DNA from: Salisaeta longa DSM 21114
GTDB lineage: Bacteria; Bacteroidota; Rhodothermia; Rhodothermales; Salinibacteraceae
DNA length: 55,335 nt
Assembly: GCF_000419585.1 (NCBI RefSeq)
Contig: NZ_ATTH01000003.1
Coordinates: 1-55,335 of the forward strand
Direction: 5' to 3'
The translations under genes and the position numbers were made by a program. Positions 37,887 through 46,467 of the stretch are shown piece by piece (position 1 is the first letter of the stretch; each line of letters opens with the position of its first letter). The notes under the pieces are model-generated. The model made no database searches, was not told the origin of the DNA, and saw nothing but the letters and a program-made list of their open reading frames with translations.

Positions 37887-37904
37887 CTCAAATGATCATT
37901 TGAG
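37887..37904. promoter_or_regulatory. Partition-type palindrome, site e (perfect)
   Basis: CTCAAATGATCATTTGAG, extended to a 20-bp palindrome by flanking G/C, about 140 bases upstream of parA. Confidence 0.75.
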
Positions 37905-37996
37905 CTTTTGAGTGCAAGTACGTCTGCTTGATCAGGTGAAGGGGCCGTGGGGTACGATCTGCTGTCGTCGGAGGCAAGAGCCGTGTTGCGCTAATG

Positions 37997-38132
37997 AGCT
38001 GGCTCTTCTCATGTTGGCTTGCTGCGATCTAATTAAACCTGGGCCCTTCCGTGGCTCGGAAGGCAAAGTTCCTTTAGCCGTGGCGGATCGAAGACAAACA
38101 TGCGCGGCTTTTCAATAATGCTGGATAACCGG
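37997..38132. repeat. Long direct repeat, copy A
   Basis: Closely matches 40428-40566 in the same direction, including an identical 40-plus-base run ending TTTTCAATAATGCTG. It carries a hairpin with stem CCTTCCG/CGGAAGG and loop TGGCT. Confidence 0.8.
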
Positions 38133-38202
38133 GAGTCAGACCTCCGATGCGCCGGCTGTATGCTGCTATGGCCGCGCCTGCTACCGTGATCGCGTCTGCT
38201 AC

Positions 38203-38244
38203 CACAGTGGCACCTGATACTAACACAGTGGCACCTGATACTAA
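38203..38244. repeat. Exact 21-bp tandem duplication
   Basis: Two identical 21-base units in a row (starting CACAGTGGCACC) in the non-coding space between repeat A and the GTPase gene. Confidence 0.85.
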
Positions 38245-38294
38245 CCATGTGAGCCACCACCACGGGTGGAACGCCAAAGCCGTGCGTCTGCTAG

Positions 38295-39713
38295 CTAGAT
38301 CGGATGGTTAGTGTCGTACTCGGATATTTTGTACAAGTCGGCCATCAGTTGCGTCAGTTCAGAACTCAGCTTACTCGTCAACCGCTTCGCAACTAGCTTT
38401 TGCATTTTGCTGCTGCGTTCATTGATCGCTTGTTCTATTTCTGGTTCACCCAGCCTGCTCGTTGCTGGCGACGACTGGGTGTAGAGAAAGTGATAGTAGG
38501 ATGGAAGCAACACTAGAAGACCATCAACGCCGACCGGCTTGTTCACTCGGACGGTGGTATAGAACTCCTCGCCAAAGAAGGCCGCCCGTACGTTCTCCCA
38601 AAATCCACGCGGCTTTCGTGGTTTATTTTGCTCTGAGACACCTTTGCTCCTGACATGTTCGCTTAGCTTCTCGGCATCGCCATTGCACCTAAGCCATGTT
38701 GACTCATCTACTGCATAGTGTTGGCTCACCAAGGCATAGAGCGTAAGTGTAAGGATTTGAATTTCCTCATCGCTGCCGCCATCAAGCAACATAATTGCTG
38801 CTAGAAGACTGCTTGCCTCTGTAACGACGAACGACAAACGTTCCAGCTTGCGCTCTTCGACCAGAGATTCCTGGAGCTTAGATAATCTTACATCAGAGGG
38901 CATACTGCGAGAAAGCCGCAGGACCAGATCATCCAGTCCTTCTCCCGTTCCGTCATCTCCTACAGAGACGGGTACAGCGTCACCATCCGACACATTGCTG
39001 ACGTACTGGAGCATCTTGTCGCGCTCGTCAGCTGAGAGACGATTGAGGACATCAATGTGGGTGGCTGCAACGATTACATGATCGCCGTATTGCTCACGTA
39101 GCTCAAGGAGAATATTGCGGAGCAAGGCTCTGTCCGGGCGCGTCATCGTGCGCGACGCATCAATCACGAATAAAACTGCATCCACAGGCGCCTCTTGTTC
39201 GATTTGATGAGGCGTGAGATGCCGTACGGCGGCCTCGGGTGAGCTCTGGAATGGCACAGATTCAACCGCATCCAAGTCTGGATCTTGAGGTATGCCCAAA
39301 AATTGCCGTGTGACGTTCTCATATTCCTCGTCACCTCCAACCCCCGGTGTATCATAAACTATCAACCCACTGCTGAAGGTGACGCGGAGAACGGCACTTG
39401 TGGTATCTGGCGTGCGCTTAGCAAGAGCAACTGGATCGCCAAACAGTGAATTAATAAGACTTGTCTTGCCGGCTGAGGTCATCCCGGCGAGAGCGACACG
39501 TGGAGGACGTCCCGACTGGATGCGATGCAGGGTCTTGGCGACAGTGTCTGAGTCATGTTCAACTTGCTCTGTATCCAGGCGCTCATTCAAATGTTCAAGG
39601 ATAGCCTCTCCAAGCTCAAAAACATCTTTGACACTTGCGAGGTTGAAGAGATCTCCAATAACATCATTGATGCTTTTTCTCATGCGTCCATTCTGGGACC
39701 TACTATTGTTCAT
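38295..39713 (-). CDS. Dynamin-like / Era-like GTPase
   Basis: A 472-aa protein with a complete GTPase core: G1 GMTSAGKTS (77-85), a DTPGVGGDEEY G3 motif near residue 118, and a G4-like ATHIDVL near residue 216 (T-H-I-D rather than NKxD). The C-terminal 200 residues are helical, with a hydrophobic run LLVLLPSYYHFLY near residue 400. Such GTPases act at membranes or on ribosomes; several defence systems contain dynamin-like GTPases. A small membrane protein gene lies just upstream on the same strand. The pair is bracketed by the long direct repeats A and B. Confidence 0.75.
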   Translation of the reverse strand: MNNSRSQNGRMRKSINDVIGDLFNLASVKDVFELGEAILEHLNERLDTEQVEHDSDTVAKTLHRIQSGRPPRVALAGMTSAGKTSLINSLFGDPVALAKRTPDTTSAVLRVTFSSGLIVYDTPGVGGDEEYENVTRQFLGIPQDPDLDAVESVPFQSSPEAAVRHLTPHQIEQEAPVDAVLFVIDASRTMTRPDRALLRNILLELREQYGDHVIVAATHIDVLNRLSADERDKMLQYVSNVSDGDAVPVSVGDDGTGEGLDDLVLRLSRSMPSDVRLSKLQESLVEERKLERLSFVVTEASSLLAAIMLLDGGSDEEIQILTLTLYALVSQHYAVDESTWLRCNGDAEKLSEHVRSKGVSEQNKPRKPRGFWENVRAAFFGEEFYTTVRVNKPVGVDGLLVLLPSYYHFLYTQSSPATSRLGEPEIEQAINERSSKMQKLVAKRLTSKLSSELTQLMADLYKISEYDTNHPI

Positions 39714-39878
39714 GTCTTTGCAACGTTTATTGAGAATAATTTATGTGGCGCATGCACCACATAACGGTTAAGTTCACCTGCGGAGATATAGCTTGGGCAC
39801 TCTCCAGACAGACAAAGCGTTTTCGGGCAGCGCGAGCGAACTAAGTCGCCCGCATTCATTGTCAGGTGCAACACTGTA

Positions 39879-40130
39879 TCATGAAGCTTCAGACGCCTTC
39901 CCATCGAACTTACGGTTTTTCTCTCTGTGGTACCACATCCAACTGCCAAACGCAATTCCGGAAACTGTCCAAACGACCAAGAAGATTGCACCTTCCACCA
40001 GCGAGTCAAATGTCGGAAGGTGTACACCAAGCGGAGATAGCTCTATTGATTTGGCAAACAGCCCCGAGGGATAACCCCAGAGGAGAACGCCATGATAAAG
40101 AACGAACTTCCATTTGCTTTCTTTTTCCAT
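39879..40130 (-). CDS. Small membrane protein
   Basis: About 83 aa from ATG at 40130 (a GTG two codons earlier is possible). There is a hydrophobic region near residues 10-30 and a strong membrane helix EGAIFLVVWTVSGIAFGSW near 47-66, followed by a basic end. It is upstream of, and on the same strand as, the GTPase gene, 165 bases away, so it may be that protein's membrane partner. Confidence 0.5.
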   Translation of the reverse strand: MEKESKWKFVLYHGVLLWGYPSGLFAKSIELSPLGVHLPTFDSLVEGAIFLVVWTVSGIAFGSWMWYHREKNRKFDGKASEAS

Positions 40131-40427
40131 TTGCACTGATGCTCACTTTCTCAGTGGAAAGGATTCATAACCTATACTTACATCAACACACTTGACATAG
40201 CACGTATCCATAATTTCGCGCAAACGCCTGAAGGTCAATGCAACGGGTGTATCGGGCCCGCTGCTATATCAACAAAGTGGGCATAGCACATTATGAGCGA
40301 CACGGCGACGGTGTCTATGCCCGTGTGTCGCCCGGTATTGGATTACAACGTAGCACGGCACTGCATAAGTCGCAAGTTTCTGACTGGGTTGCCTCTCCTC
40401 GCATGCCGCCCCGTATGTACAAGGATT

Positions 40428-40566
40428 AGCTCTTCTCGTGTTGGCTTGCTGCGATCTGCTTAAGCCTGCGCCCTTCCGTCATTCGGAAGGAAAAGTCGTT
40501 TTAGCCGTGGTGGATTAGCCGTGGCGGATCGAAGACAAACATGCGCGGCTTTTCAATAATGCTGAA
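40428..40566. repeat. Long direct repeat, copy B
   Basis: Matches 37997-38132. The hairpin stem CCTTCCG/CGGAAGG is kept but the loop is TCATT. It contains a small internal duplication of TTAGCCGTGG. Confidence 0.8.
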
Positions 40567-40679
40567 AATGAAGGCAGAACACCTTGATAATGGGTGCCAT
40601 TGTCTCCATATTGAGTTTATGCGGTTCAGTAAATATGCAATGCAGCATCGCCTCGATGGCCACCGGGGCGCTTTGACAT

Positions 40680-40712
40680 AAAAAACCCGTCCCGGCACGT
40701 GGCCAGGACGGG
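40680..40712 (-). terminator. Rho-independent terminator pointing left, upstream of the primase-like gene
   Basis: Read on the minus strand, CCCGTCC and GGACGGG pair across a 13-base loop and are followed directly by TTTTTT. No minus-strand gene lies upstream of it, only the oppositely oriented primase-like gene, so it may end an antisense RNA. Confidence 0.6.
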
Positions 40713-40757
40713 CAAAATCCCAAATTGCAATCGGCTGCTTTTGACAGGGCACCGCCG

Positions 40758-42632
40758 ATGCAGAGGAAAAACCACATGCGCAACGCACATGCGTCAAACA
40801 GCGGTACGGAAGACCGCCATTCAATATCTACATACGGCACTGGAGTGGAAAAGATCAAATCTTTTTCGGATATCCCGTCAAAAAGGGGGCAGGGAACGCT
40901 TCCTTTTCCGGATTTTTCCAGAACAGCACCTGATCGAAGCCCAGATCGTGCCTACCGAAGTGCCTTCACGCGGTCCGTTCCGCTGCGCGCAGGCTACGTG
41001 GAACGTCGCAGCGGCATTCTCACTCGCCAAAGCACCCCGCGGTTAGACCTTCTCTTCGACAGTCGGGCCGTCCATCTGACACGAAAGTCCGACAACGCCT
41101 CCTGCCGGGTCTTTGAGATGCATAGCGGCGAGCGTGTCAACCGAAGACGCGGGGAATTCTTCAAGTCGATTCAGTCGTTTACCGAAGACATCTGGACGCG
41201 GATCTACAGACGGGCAGTGCCGCAAGGCAACCCATTAGCGCACGAGGACTTTCACCGTCTGTACCGTAGGCTTCAAAAAGCAGTGCAGCGCGGGAGCGAG
41301 ACGTTCAACATTGGGCCTACCGTTCCGAATGTTCGGAAAAGAGACGCCGACCGCTTTGGCCGTCGCTGGCGGCCGTCGGAGAACCTCAAACGAGCTGGTG
41401 CTAATTGCTATGCCGAGCCGCGACCGTTCGTTCTCTGTACGCCTCCGGCAGAAAACGACGCTGATAGCCTTAGCCTTGCGCCAAGTGGCAGTAGCGAGTA
41501 TATCGACGTGTGGCAACAGGCAGCACAGCACGTTGCGCGCTCACAGAAGCTCCACAGGCGCTTTACCCATGCGGTGACGTGCTCTTCCCTTTACGGAAAC
41601 CGCTACACCGCTCACGGCCGGCGCTACGAACGCAAACATGCTAGGGTCGGAGACCGCGAAGCGGCGTCACCTCGGTACTTAACGATTGGTCGCTGGCGGA
41701 AAGATGAGGTACAACGCCACGATCGTTCAAAATGCGCGGTTACAGTACCGTGGGTCATTGCCGAAATTGATGGCCGAAACGACGGAGGAGAGAAGTGCAA
41801 ACGCGTTTCGGATCGCCTCGCGCGTCGCCTCCTACATTTGCTGAAAGACACCGGCGTTGATCTGGAAGACGTAGTCGTATCGTATTCAGGGAATGCCTCA
41901 GTTCACGTTCGCATCCCTCACAGTCTCTTGGGGTGCCCGATCTATCGGTCATCCCGTGCTGCAATAAATGCCCTTTCGGCTCTTTTCGATCGTCTCTGCG
42001 GCGATGACTTAGAACTTCGGCGAGCCATTGATGACGCGTGCTTTCGCCCAGGCCAGCTAATTCGCGCGATAGGCGGGATTCACGAAGACACTGGCCGTCG
42101 CACCGTCGGCGCTACGGGAGATGAGTTCTTAGACAAGCCCTGTTACTACCTATGGTACCTCTCAGAACCGCAGTTTCAGTACGCTCCCCTCGACATGCCA
42201 CACCCCCGGGGGACCGATGCTTCAACCGACCTCATCAAACACCTGACCCTTACACCCAGCTATGACACGCAGCATACACCCGATCACGACTGTGAGACAT
42301 TGGCTTCAGATCGTGCGCCAGCGGAAGGAGCCAGGCGACGCCCCAAAGGGGTCTTGCGGCGCATTGCAGAGGGCGTAGCAGAGGGCGAACCGTGGGGAAG
42401 CGACATTGAGCGCCCCGAGTGCGTTGGGCGACACTGGGCTGCGGTGTTTTGGTCGCATAAGATGCTCGATGAAGCCCCCTCCACGATGCGTGCCCGAACG
42501 CGCCTGTGGAGCTGGAACAAGCAGAACAGCCCGCGACTTCCGCTGCAAGAACTCAATAAAGTGTTTACAAGCGTCTACAAGTGGCGCAAACAGCGATTTG
42601 ACGAGCGGCGGCCGGCACTTCGGGCCGTGTAA
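40758..42632 (+). CDS. Archaeo-eukaryotic primase-like replication protein
   Basis: About 624 aa from ATG at 40758; TTG at 40725 and ATG at 40776 are other possible starts. Numbered from the TTG, motif I is WVIAEIDG with E347 and D349, motif II is SGNASVHVRIP with S392 and H394, and motif III is DDACF followed by the basic loop LIRAIGGIHEDTGRR, as in AEP primases. The N-terminal 300 residues are basic and unlike known domains; the C-terminus after residue 520 is a further helical part that may bind DNA. It probably primes, or initiates, plasmid replication. Its 5' end faces a leftward terminator. Confidence 0.7.
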   Translation: MQRKNHMRNAHASNSGTEDRHSISTYGTGVEKIKSFSDIPSKRGQGTLPFPDFSRTAPDRSPDRAYRSAFTRSVPLRAGYVERRSGILTRQSTPRLDLLFDSRAVHLTRKSDNASCRVFEMHSGERVNRRRGEFFKSIQSFTEDIWTRIYRRAVPQGNPLAHEDFHRLYRRLQKAVQRGSETFNIGPTVPNVRKRDADRFGRRWRPSENLKRAGANCYAEPRPFVLCTPPAENDADSLSLAPSGSSEYIDVWQQAAQHVARSQKLHRRFTHAVTCSSLYGNRYTAHGRRYERKHARVGDREAASPRYLTIGRWRKDEVQRHDRSKCAVTVPWVIAEIDGRNDGGEKCKRVSDRLARRLLHLLKDTGVDLEDVVVSYSGNASVHVRIPHSLLGCPIYRSSRAAINALSALFDRLCGDDLELRRAIDDACFRPGQLIRAIGGIHEDTGRRTVGATGDEFLDKPCYYLWYLSEPQFQYAPLDMPHPRGTDASTDLIKHLTLTPSYDTQHTPDHDCETLASDRAPAEGARRRPKGVLRRIAEGVAEGEPWGSDIERPECVGRHWAAVFWSHKMLDEAPSTMRARTRLWSWNKQNSPRLPLQELNKVFTSVYKWRKQRFDERRPALRAV

Positions 42633-42862
42633 CAGTTCAAGTCTGAGATGATTGATGGGCAGAGGCTAAAAAGCGGCAACAAAGGCGGCTGGTGAAGCAA
42701 ATTCCTCGCGTGTCTCGCACGAGACATGCCTCATCCTGGGCGACCTAAACGGAGAAGCGGGCGTCTTCGCCTTTTACCCAGGTGCTACTGACTAGCATTC
42801 TGTATTTTTACAAGGGCCAAAGCTACACTGAGATGCACACTCTGTCTAGTGGAACGCTCACC
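42633..42862. other. Intergenic region between convergent genes
   Basis: 230 bases between the primase-like gene and the end of the BREX operon. It contains a near-perfect copy of the dispersed palindrome at 42711. Confidence 0.5.
42711..42726. repeat. Dispersed parS-like palindrome, one-mismatch copy
   Basis: TGTCTCGCACGAGACA, one change from the consensus. Confidence 0.75.
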
Positions 42863-45800
42863 TCAGTCAGGGTGCGGCGCGTCGTCTGCAAAGCCTCTAA
42901 AAAGCCGCTCCAGGTTACTTCGCGTGATTAATCCGTCTCTTAGCTCCTGTGCTAAATCCGCTGTTACGTACTGCCACATCTCGGTTGGCGTGTTTGTCTC
43001 CTGCATGTCGATGTAGCCATGCTCATAGCAATAGTCTTCGAACTCGTCAGCCTTAGTGCTATGAAATCCTTTCGTGCGTTCGTCATTGCGCTCCCTAAGC
43101 TCACGTAGAAGTTTTTCAGCATCGCCCTTCAACGCTTTGGCGAGCTCGACGAGGTCTTCAAGGTAGTTACTCGATACCGCTCCACAATCCTTTAGGGCTT
43201 CCGGCCCAATCGCCTTGCCTCGGCCGACCCGCCAAGCGTCTTGCCAGCTTTCAACAGCTTTCGCGCGAGCCCGGATGCAGTCATCTTTGTCAGATGAAAG
43301 CCCCGTAGCAGCATTGCCCGTACGTTCATACTGGAATGCAAGCTGCCCCCAGGTTTCTGTCCCGCGACGTACGAGGTCGGCAAGGCCCTTTGGATCTTCT
43401 ATTAGATACCAGAGGTGAAGCTTCGATACCGGCTGACGTGGCGTCCACGCGGGAACTTTTAGTATGTCGCGGAGCGCTGTATGGCTCTTACCTTTCAGCT
43501 CAATAGGGGCAGTGCGAAGTGGCGGTACAGGAATTACTACATCATTCTCTCGCGAGTCCTCCGCAATGGGAGCGATGTCTCCAAGCGTCACAACTTTACA
43601 GGGCACGTTGGTCGTGCTGATATGCTCACGCCATTTCATTACTTCATCCTTCTGCGCCGTGAGGTAGAACACTTGACGACCCGACGCACACACAGCCTGT
43701 ATGGCATCGATGATCGCAGTAGCTTTCTCCTCGTCGCTGTTCGCGAGCGTTTCATCTAGCACGAGCGGGAGCCTACACGTCTCTTCTTGCGATTCGACAA
43801 ATGCCACCCGCACAGCTAAAAGAAGTTGGACTTTTGTGCCACTCGATAGCTTATCGAGATCGAATCCTCGGCTTTCGATTCGGTCACGTGCCCTAAACAC
43901 GCCTGCGTCGCGGTCAAGGATGAGCTCGTAGCGGTGATTCGTAATCGCAGCGAACAGCTCGCGCGCTCGGTCGAAAACCGGCGGCAATCCCTGGTCTCGT
44001 GTCTTCGCTTGTACGCACTTTAATAGGGCAGCACCGACGGCACGGTTATAGTCTTCATGCCTCTCGCGAGCTAGCGCGTCGACCGTTTCCCGGTACGCCG
44101 CCCGCGCTTCTTCCAGCGTCCCTTCTTCTTTCGCTTCTTCGATACCACGTTCAATCGTACCAATTTTTTCTCGCAGCTCTTCCTCACGACGTGCACAGGT
44201 GCGGGCGCTTTCAAGACGTTTCGCTAACTCAGACCGAACGTCCTCATCCATCCAAGCTTCGTGACCATCCAAGCGATGAAGCTGCCGGCGTTCGGTTTCC
44301 AGCTCCATTTGTGCTCTCGATTCGGCTTGTTGTGTCTCCTTGTAGTCCTCATGCCGATCGCACAGGTCACGCAGCGTACTCTCGTTGCCCACTTCCACGC
44401 CGGTGGACGCATAGATCTCGTTGATCGCGTCCTGCGCTTCTTTGATATCTTTCTCGGCACGCGTTTTCTCAGCCTCCGCACCATCGAGGTCTTGCTTGGC
44501 TTGCCGAAACACCTCGCGCTCCTGCTCCAGCGTTTTCAGCGCACCCGCCGCTTCTGCGGCCGAAGCCGCGTCTCCCAGCTTAAGCGCGTCAAGCGTCTCG
44601 TTTAGGTTGTTCAGTGCGTTTTGGGCAAGGCGACGGGCTTCATCACGCGCTGCCTCGGCGGCTTCCGCCTCTTCGCGCGCCGTCTGCCACTCCGATAGGC
44701 GTTCAACGAGCCAGGCCAGCGAACGCATACCGACGTTGAATCCCAGCCGTTCAGAAAGCCGTTCGCGTTCCCTTTTGAGCTTCTCTTCACGGTTAGCTAG
44801 CTTCTTATATTCGGGCGCTAACCGCTCCCATTCTTCGATTTTTGCTGTTTCTACGGCTGCCCCGCGCAATGCGTCGAGCAGACGGTCGGCCGCTTTCTCG
44901 ACCGCCGCGCGCGTCCACTGCGGCGTTGCCAACCCGGTCCGCTCAAAGTTGCGCTCGTAGGCAGATCGGTCGTCGCGCGCTGCTGCTTCTGCGTTCGATA
45001 CGCGAGCGCGCAGCACGTCTGCCCCGATGATGAGGAGGCCAAGCACGACGGCAATTGTGGCGATCCAGAGCGAGACTCCGTGAGCGATATAGGCGAAACT
45101 TCCCAGCAACACCACTCCTGCCGCACTCCCAATGACGACCCAGCGTACACCTCGGTTATCTTCCGCGGGGTTCGGCTGCTGCAACCACCGATGCAGCGCC
45201 CGGACTCCGTCCTGCAGCGTTTCTGCGGAGGGGGTTGGCGCGTCTGCCTCTAGCAGACGCTGAACTACCTTCAGTGCCTCCTGCGAGCCACGTAGGTCCT
45301 CCGCCTTCTCAACGTGCGTTTCAACCGTCTGGATCTGAGGCAGGCCTACAGCTGCGGCTTTCTCGCGATCCATGCCGGCATCGAGCCGATTCCAGGTTTC
45401 TTGCTCCCTCTTTTTCGCTTTGGCAACCTGCGTCTTGGCATCTTCAACACGTTTCTCAGCCTCTTTGAGCGCATCTTTCAACGCCCGGAGCGCTTCAACC
45501 TCGCTGGCCGACAGTCCTCCATCAGGCAGTATGCTTTCGCCGAGCGTCTTTTGTGCCTTATCGATGATGCGCTCGTGCTGCTCAACGACGTCCCTGGCTT
45601 TTTCGATGGTCGCCAGATGCGCATCAAGCTGCTCATCCTCATCACCGCGCAGATGCTCGTGGGCCTCCGAGAACGTTTCGAGGCGATCGACAGCTTCACG
45701 ATGCTTTTTCCGGGCGTCAGCAACGGTCATCGCCTGTTCGAGCGCACGGACCTGCAAGCCAGCCTCCTGCGCTTTTTTGTGCTGCCGACGCAGGTCGTTG

Positions 45801-46408
45801 AGCGAACGCTCCTTTTCACGCAGCTTTTCCTGCTTTGCTTTCGTTTTCCTAACTTGGCTGCGCGCGTCCTCAACCGCACGAGCGGTCTTGTTCTTATTTC
45901 GCGTCGGAACACCAAAGCCCAGGTTGCGCCCCGCCCCTTCGAGGTCGATGCCGCCTTGCGCTTCTTCTAAGATATGCTTGGCAAAGGCGTCGGCTCCGTC
46001 GGTGGCTGCAAGGAGATCTGGGAGGTACAGGTGGTACCGCGCGTGGTAGGAGGCTGGGGGGACGGAAGGAGGAGGCGCTGCCTGGGCGTCTTTCTGATAC
46101 TTAACTCGGTTGCCATCACGCTCAACGTGCCATGCTGAAGCCCCCATGCGGAACGTGCCAGAAAGAACGGGCCTATCGTCGCTTCCACGCTTCGCCCAGA
46201 TCATCATCTGGATCGCCCGAGCCAACGTTGTTTTTCCCGAAGCATTCGAGCCATAGATGATGTTTACGCCGTCTGTCAGATCCTCGACCTTTAGGTTGTG
46301 ATTGAGCCCGTAGAGGCGGTGCACCTGAATATGAGAAAAAGCCAACACCGGCGTTGAATCGTCGGTTGAAAACGGTGCAGCGTTAAGCCGTTCAGGGTGG
46401 GTAGACAT
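42863..46408 (-). CDS. YhaN/SbcC-like ATPase with coiled coils and a membrane hairpin
   Basis: An 1181-aa SMC/Rad50-like ATPase. Walker A is GSNASGKTT (53-61). Long coiled coils run through residues 190-410 and 500-780. Two adjacent hydrophobic segments at about 423-468 (VVIGSAAGVVLLGSFAYIA and LWIATIAVVLGLLIIGADV) could form a membrane hairpin in the middle, as in YhaN-type proteins. The signature LSSGTKVQLLLA is near residue 853 and Walker B LPLVLDETLANSD follows. A C-terminal extension of about 230 residues lies beyond the ATPase. It pairs with the SbcD-like gene 59 bases upstream, so together they may form a DNA-end nuclease. Last gene of the BREX operon. Confidence 0.8.
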   Translation of the reverse strand: MSTHPERLNAAPFSTDDSTPVLAFSHIQVHRLYGLNHNLKVEDLTDGVNIIYGSNASGKTTLARAIQMMIWAKRGSDDRPVLSGTFRMGASAWHVERDGNRVKYQKDAQAAPPPSVPPASYHARYHLYLPDLLAATDGADAFAKHILEEAQGGIDLEGAGRNLGFGVPTRNKNKTARAVEDARSQVRKTKAKQEKLREKERSLNDLRRQHKKAQEAGLQVRALEQAMTVADARKKHREAVDRLETFSEAHEHLRGDEDEQLDAHLATIEKARDVVEQHERIIDKAQKTLGESILPDGGLSASEVEALRALKDALKEAEKRVEDAKTQVAKAKKREQETWNRLDAGMDREKAAAVGLPQIQTVETHVEKAEDLRGSQEALKVVQRLLEADAPTPSAETLQDGVRALHRWLQQPNPAEDNRGVRWVVIGSAAGVVLLGSFAYIAHGVSLWIATIAVVLGLLIIGADVLRARVSNAEAAARDDRSAYERNFERTGLATPQWTRAAVEKAADRLLDALRGAAVETAKIEEWERLAPEYKKLANREEKLKRERERLSERLGFNVGMRSLAWLVERLSEWQTAREEAEAAEAARDEARRLAQNALNNLNETLDALKLGDAASAAEAAGALKTLEQEREVFRQAKQDLDGAEAEKTRAEKDIKEAQDAINEIYASTGVEVGNESTLRDLCDRHEDYKETQQAESRAQMELETERRQLHRLDGHEAWMDEDVRSELAKRLESARTCARREEELREKIGTIERGIEEAKEEGTLEEARAAYRETVDALARERHEDYNRAVGAALLKCVQAKTRDQGLPPVFDRARELFAAITNHRYELILDRDAGVFRARDRIESRGFDLDKLSSGTKVQLLLAVRVAFVESQEETCRLPLVLDETLANSDEEKATAIIDAIQAVCASGRQVFYLTAQKDEVMKWREHISTTNVPCKVVTLGDIAPIAEDSRENDVVIPVPPLRTAPIELKGKSHTALRDILKVPAWTPRQPVSKLHLWYLIEDPKGLADLVRRGTETWGQLAFQYERTGNAATGLSSDKDDCIRARAKAVESWQDAWRVGRGKAIGPEALKDCGAVSSNYLEDLVELAKALKGDAEKLLRELRERNDERTKGFHSTKADEFEDYCYEHGYIDMQETNTPTEMWQYVTADLAQELRDGLITRSNLERLFRGFADDAPHPD

Positions 46409-46467
46409 GAGAAGCAGACAGTCTGTGCAAACGAAAGTAAGCGGGAGGTGCGAAGACGGGCTCTTTG

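Larger units (their letters stand above)
40137..40757. other. Intergenic region upstream of the primase-like gene
   Basis: About 620 bases with long direct repeat copy B (40428-40566) and a minus-strand terminator (about 40680-40712). No gene is supported here. Confidence 0.5.
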
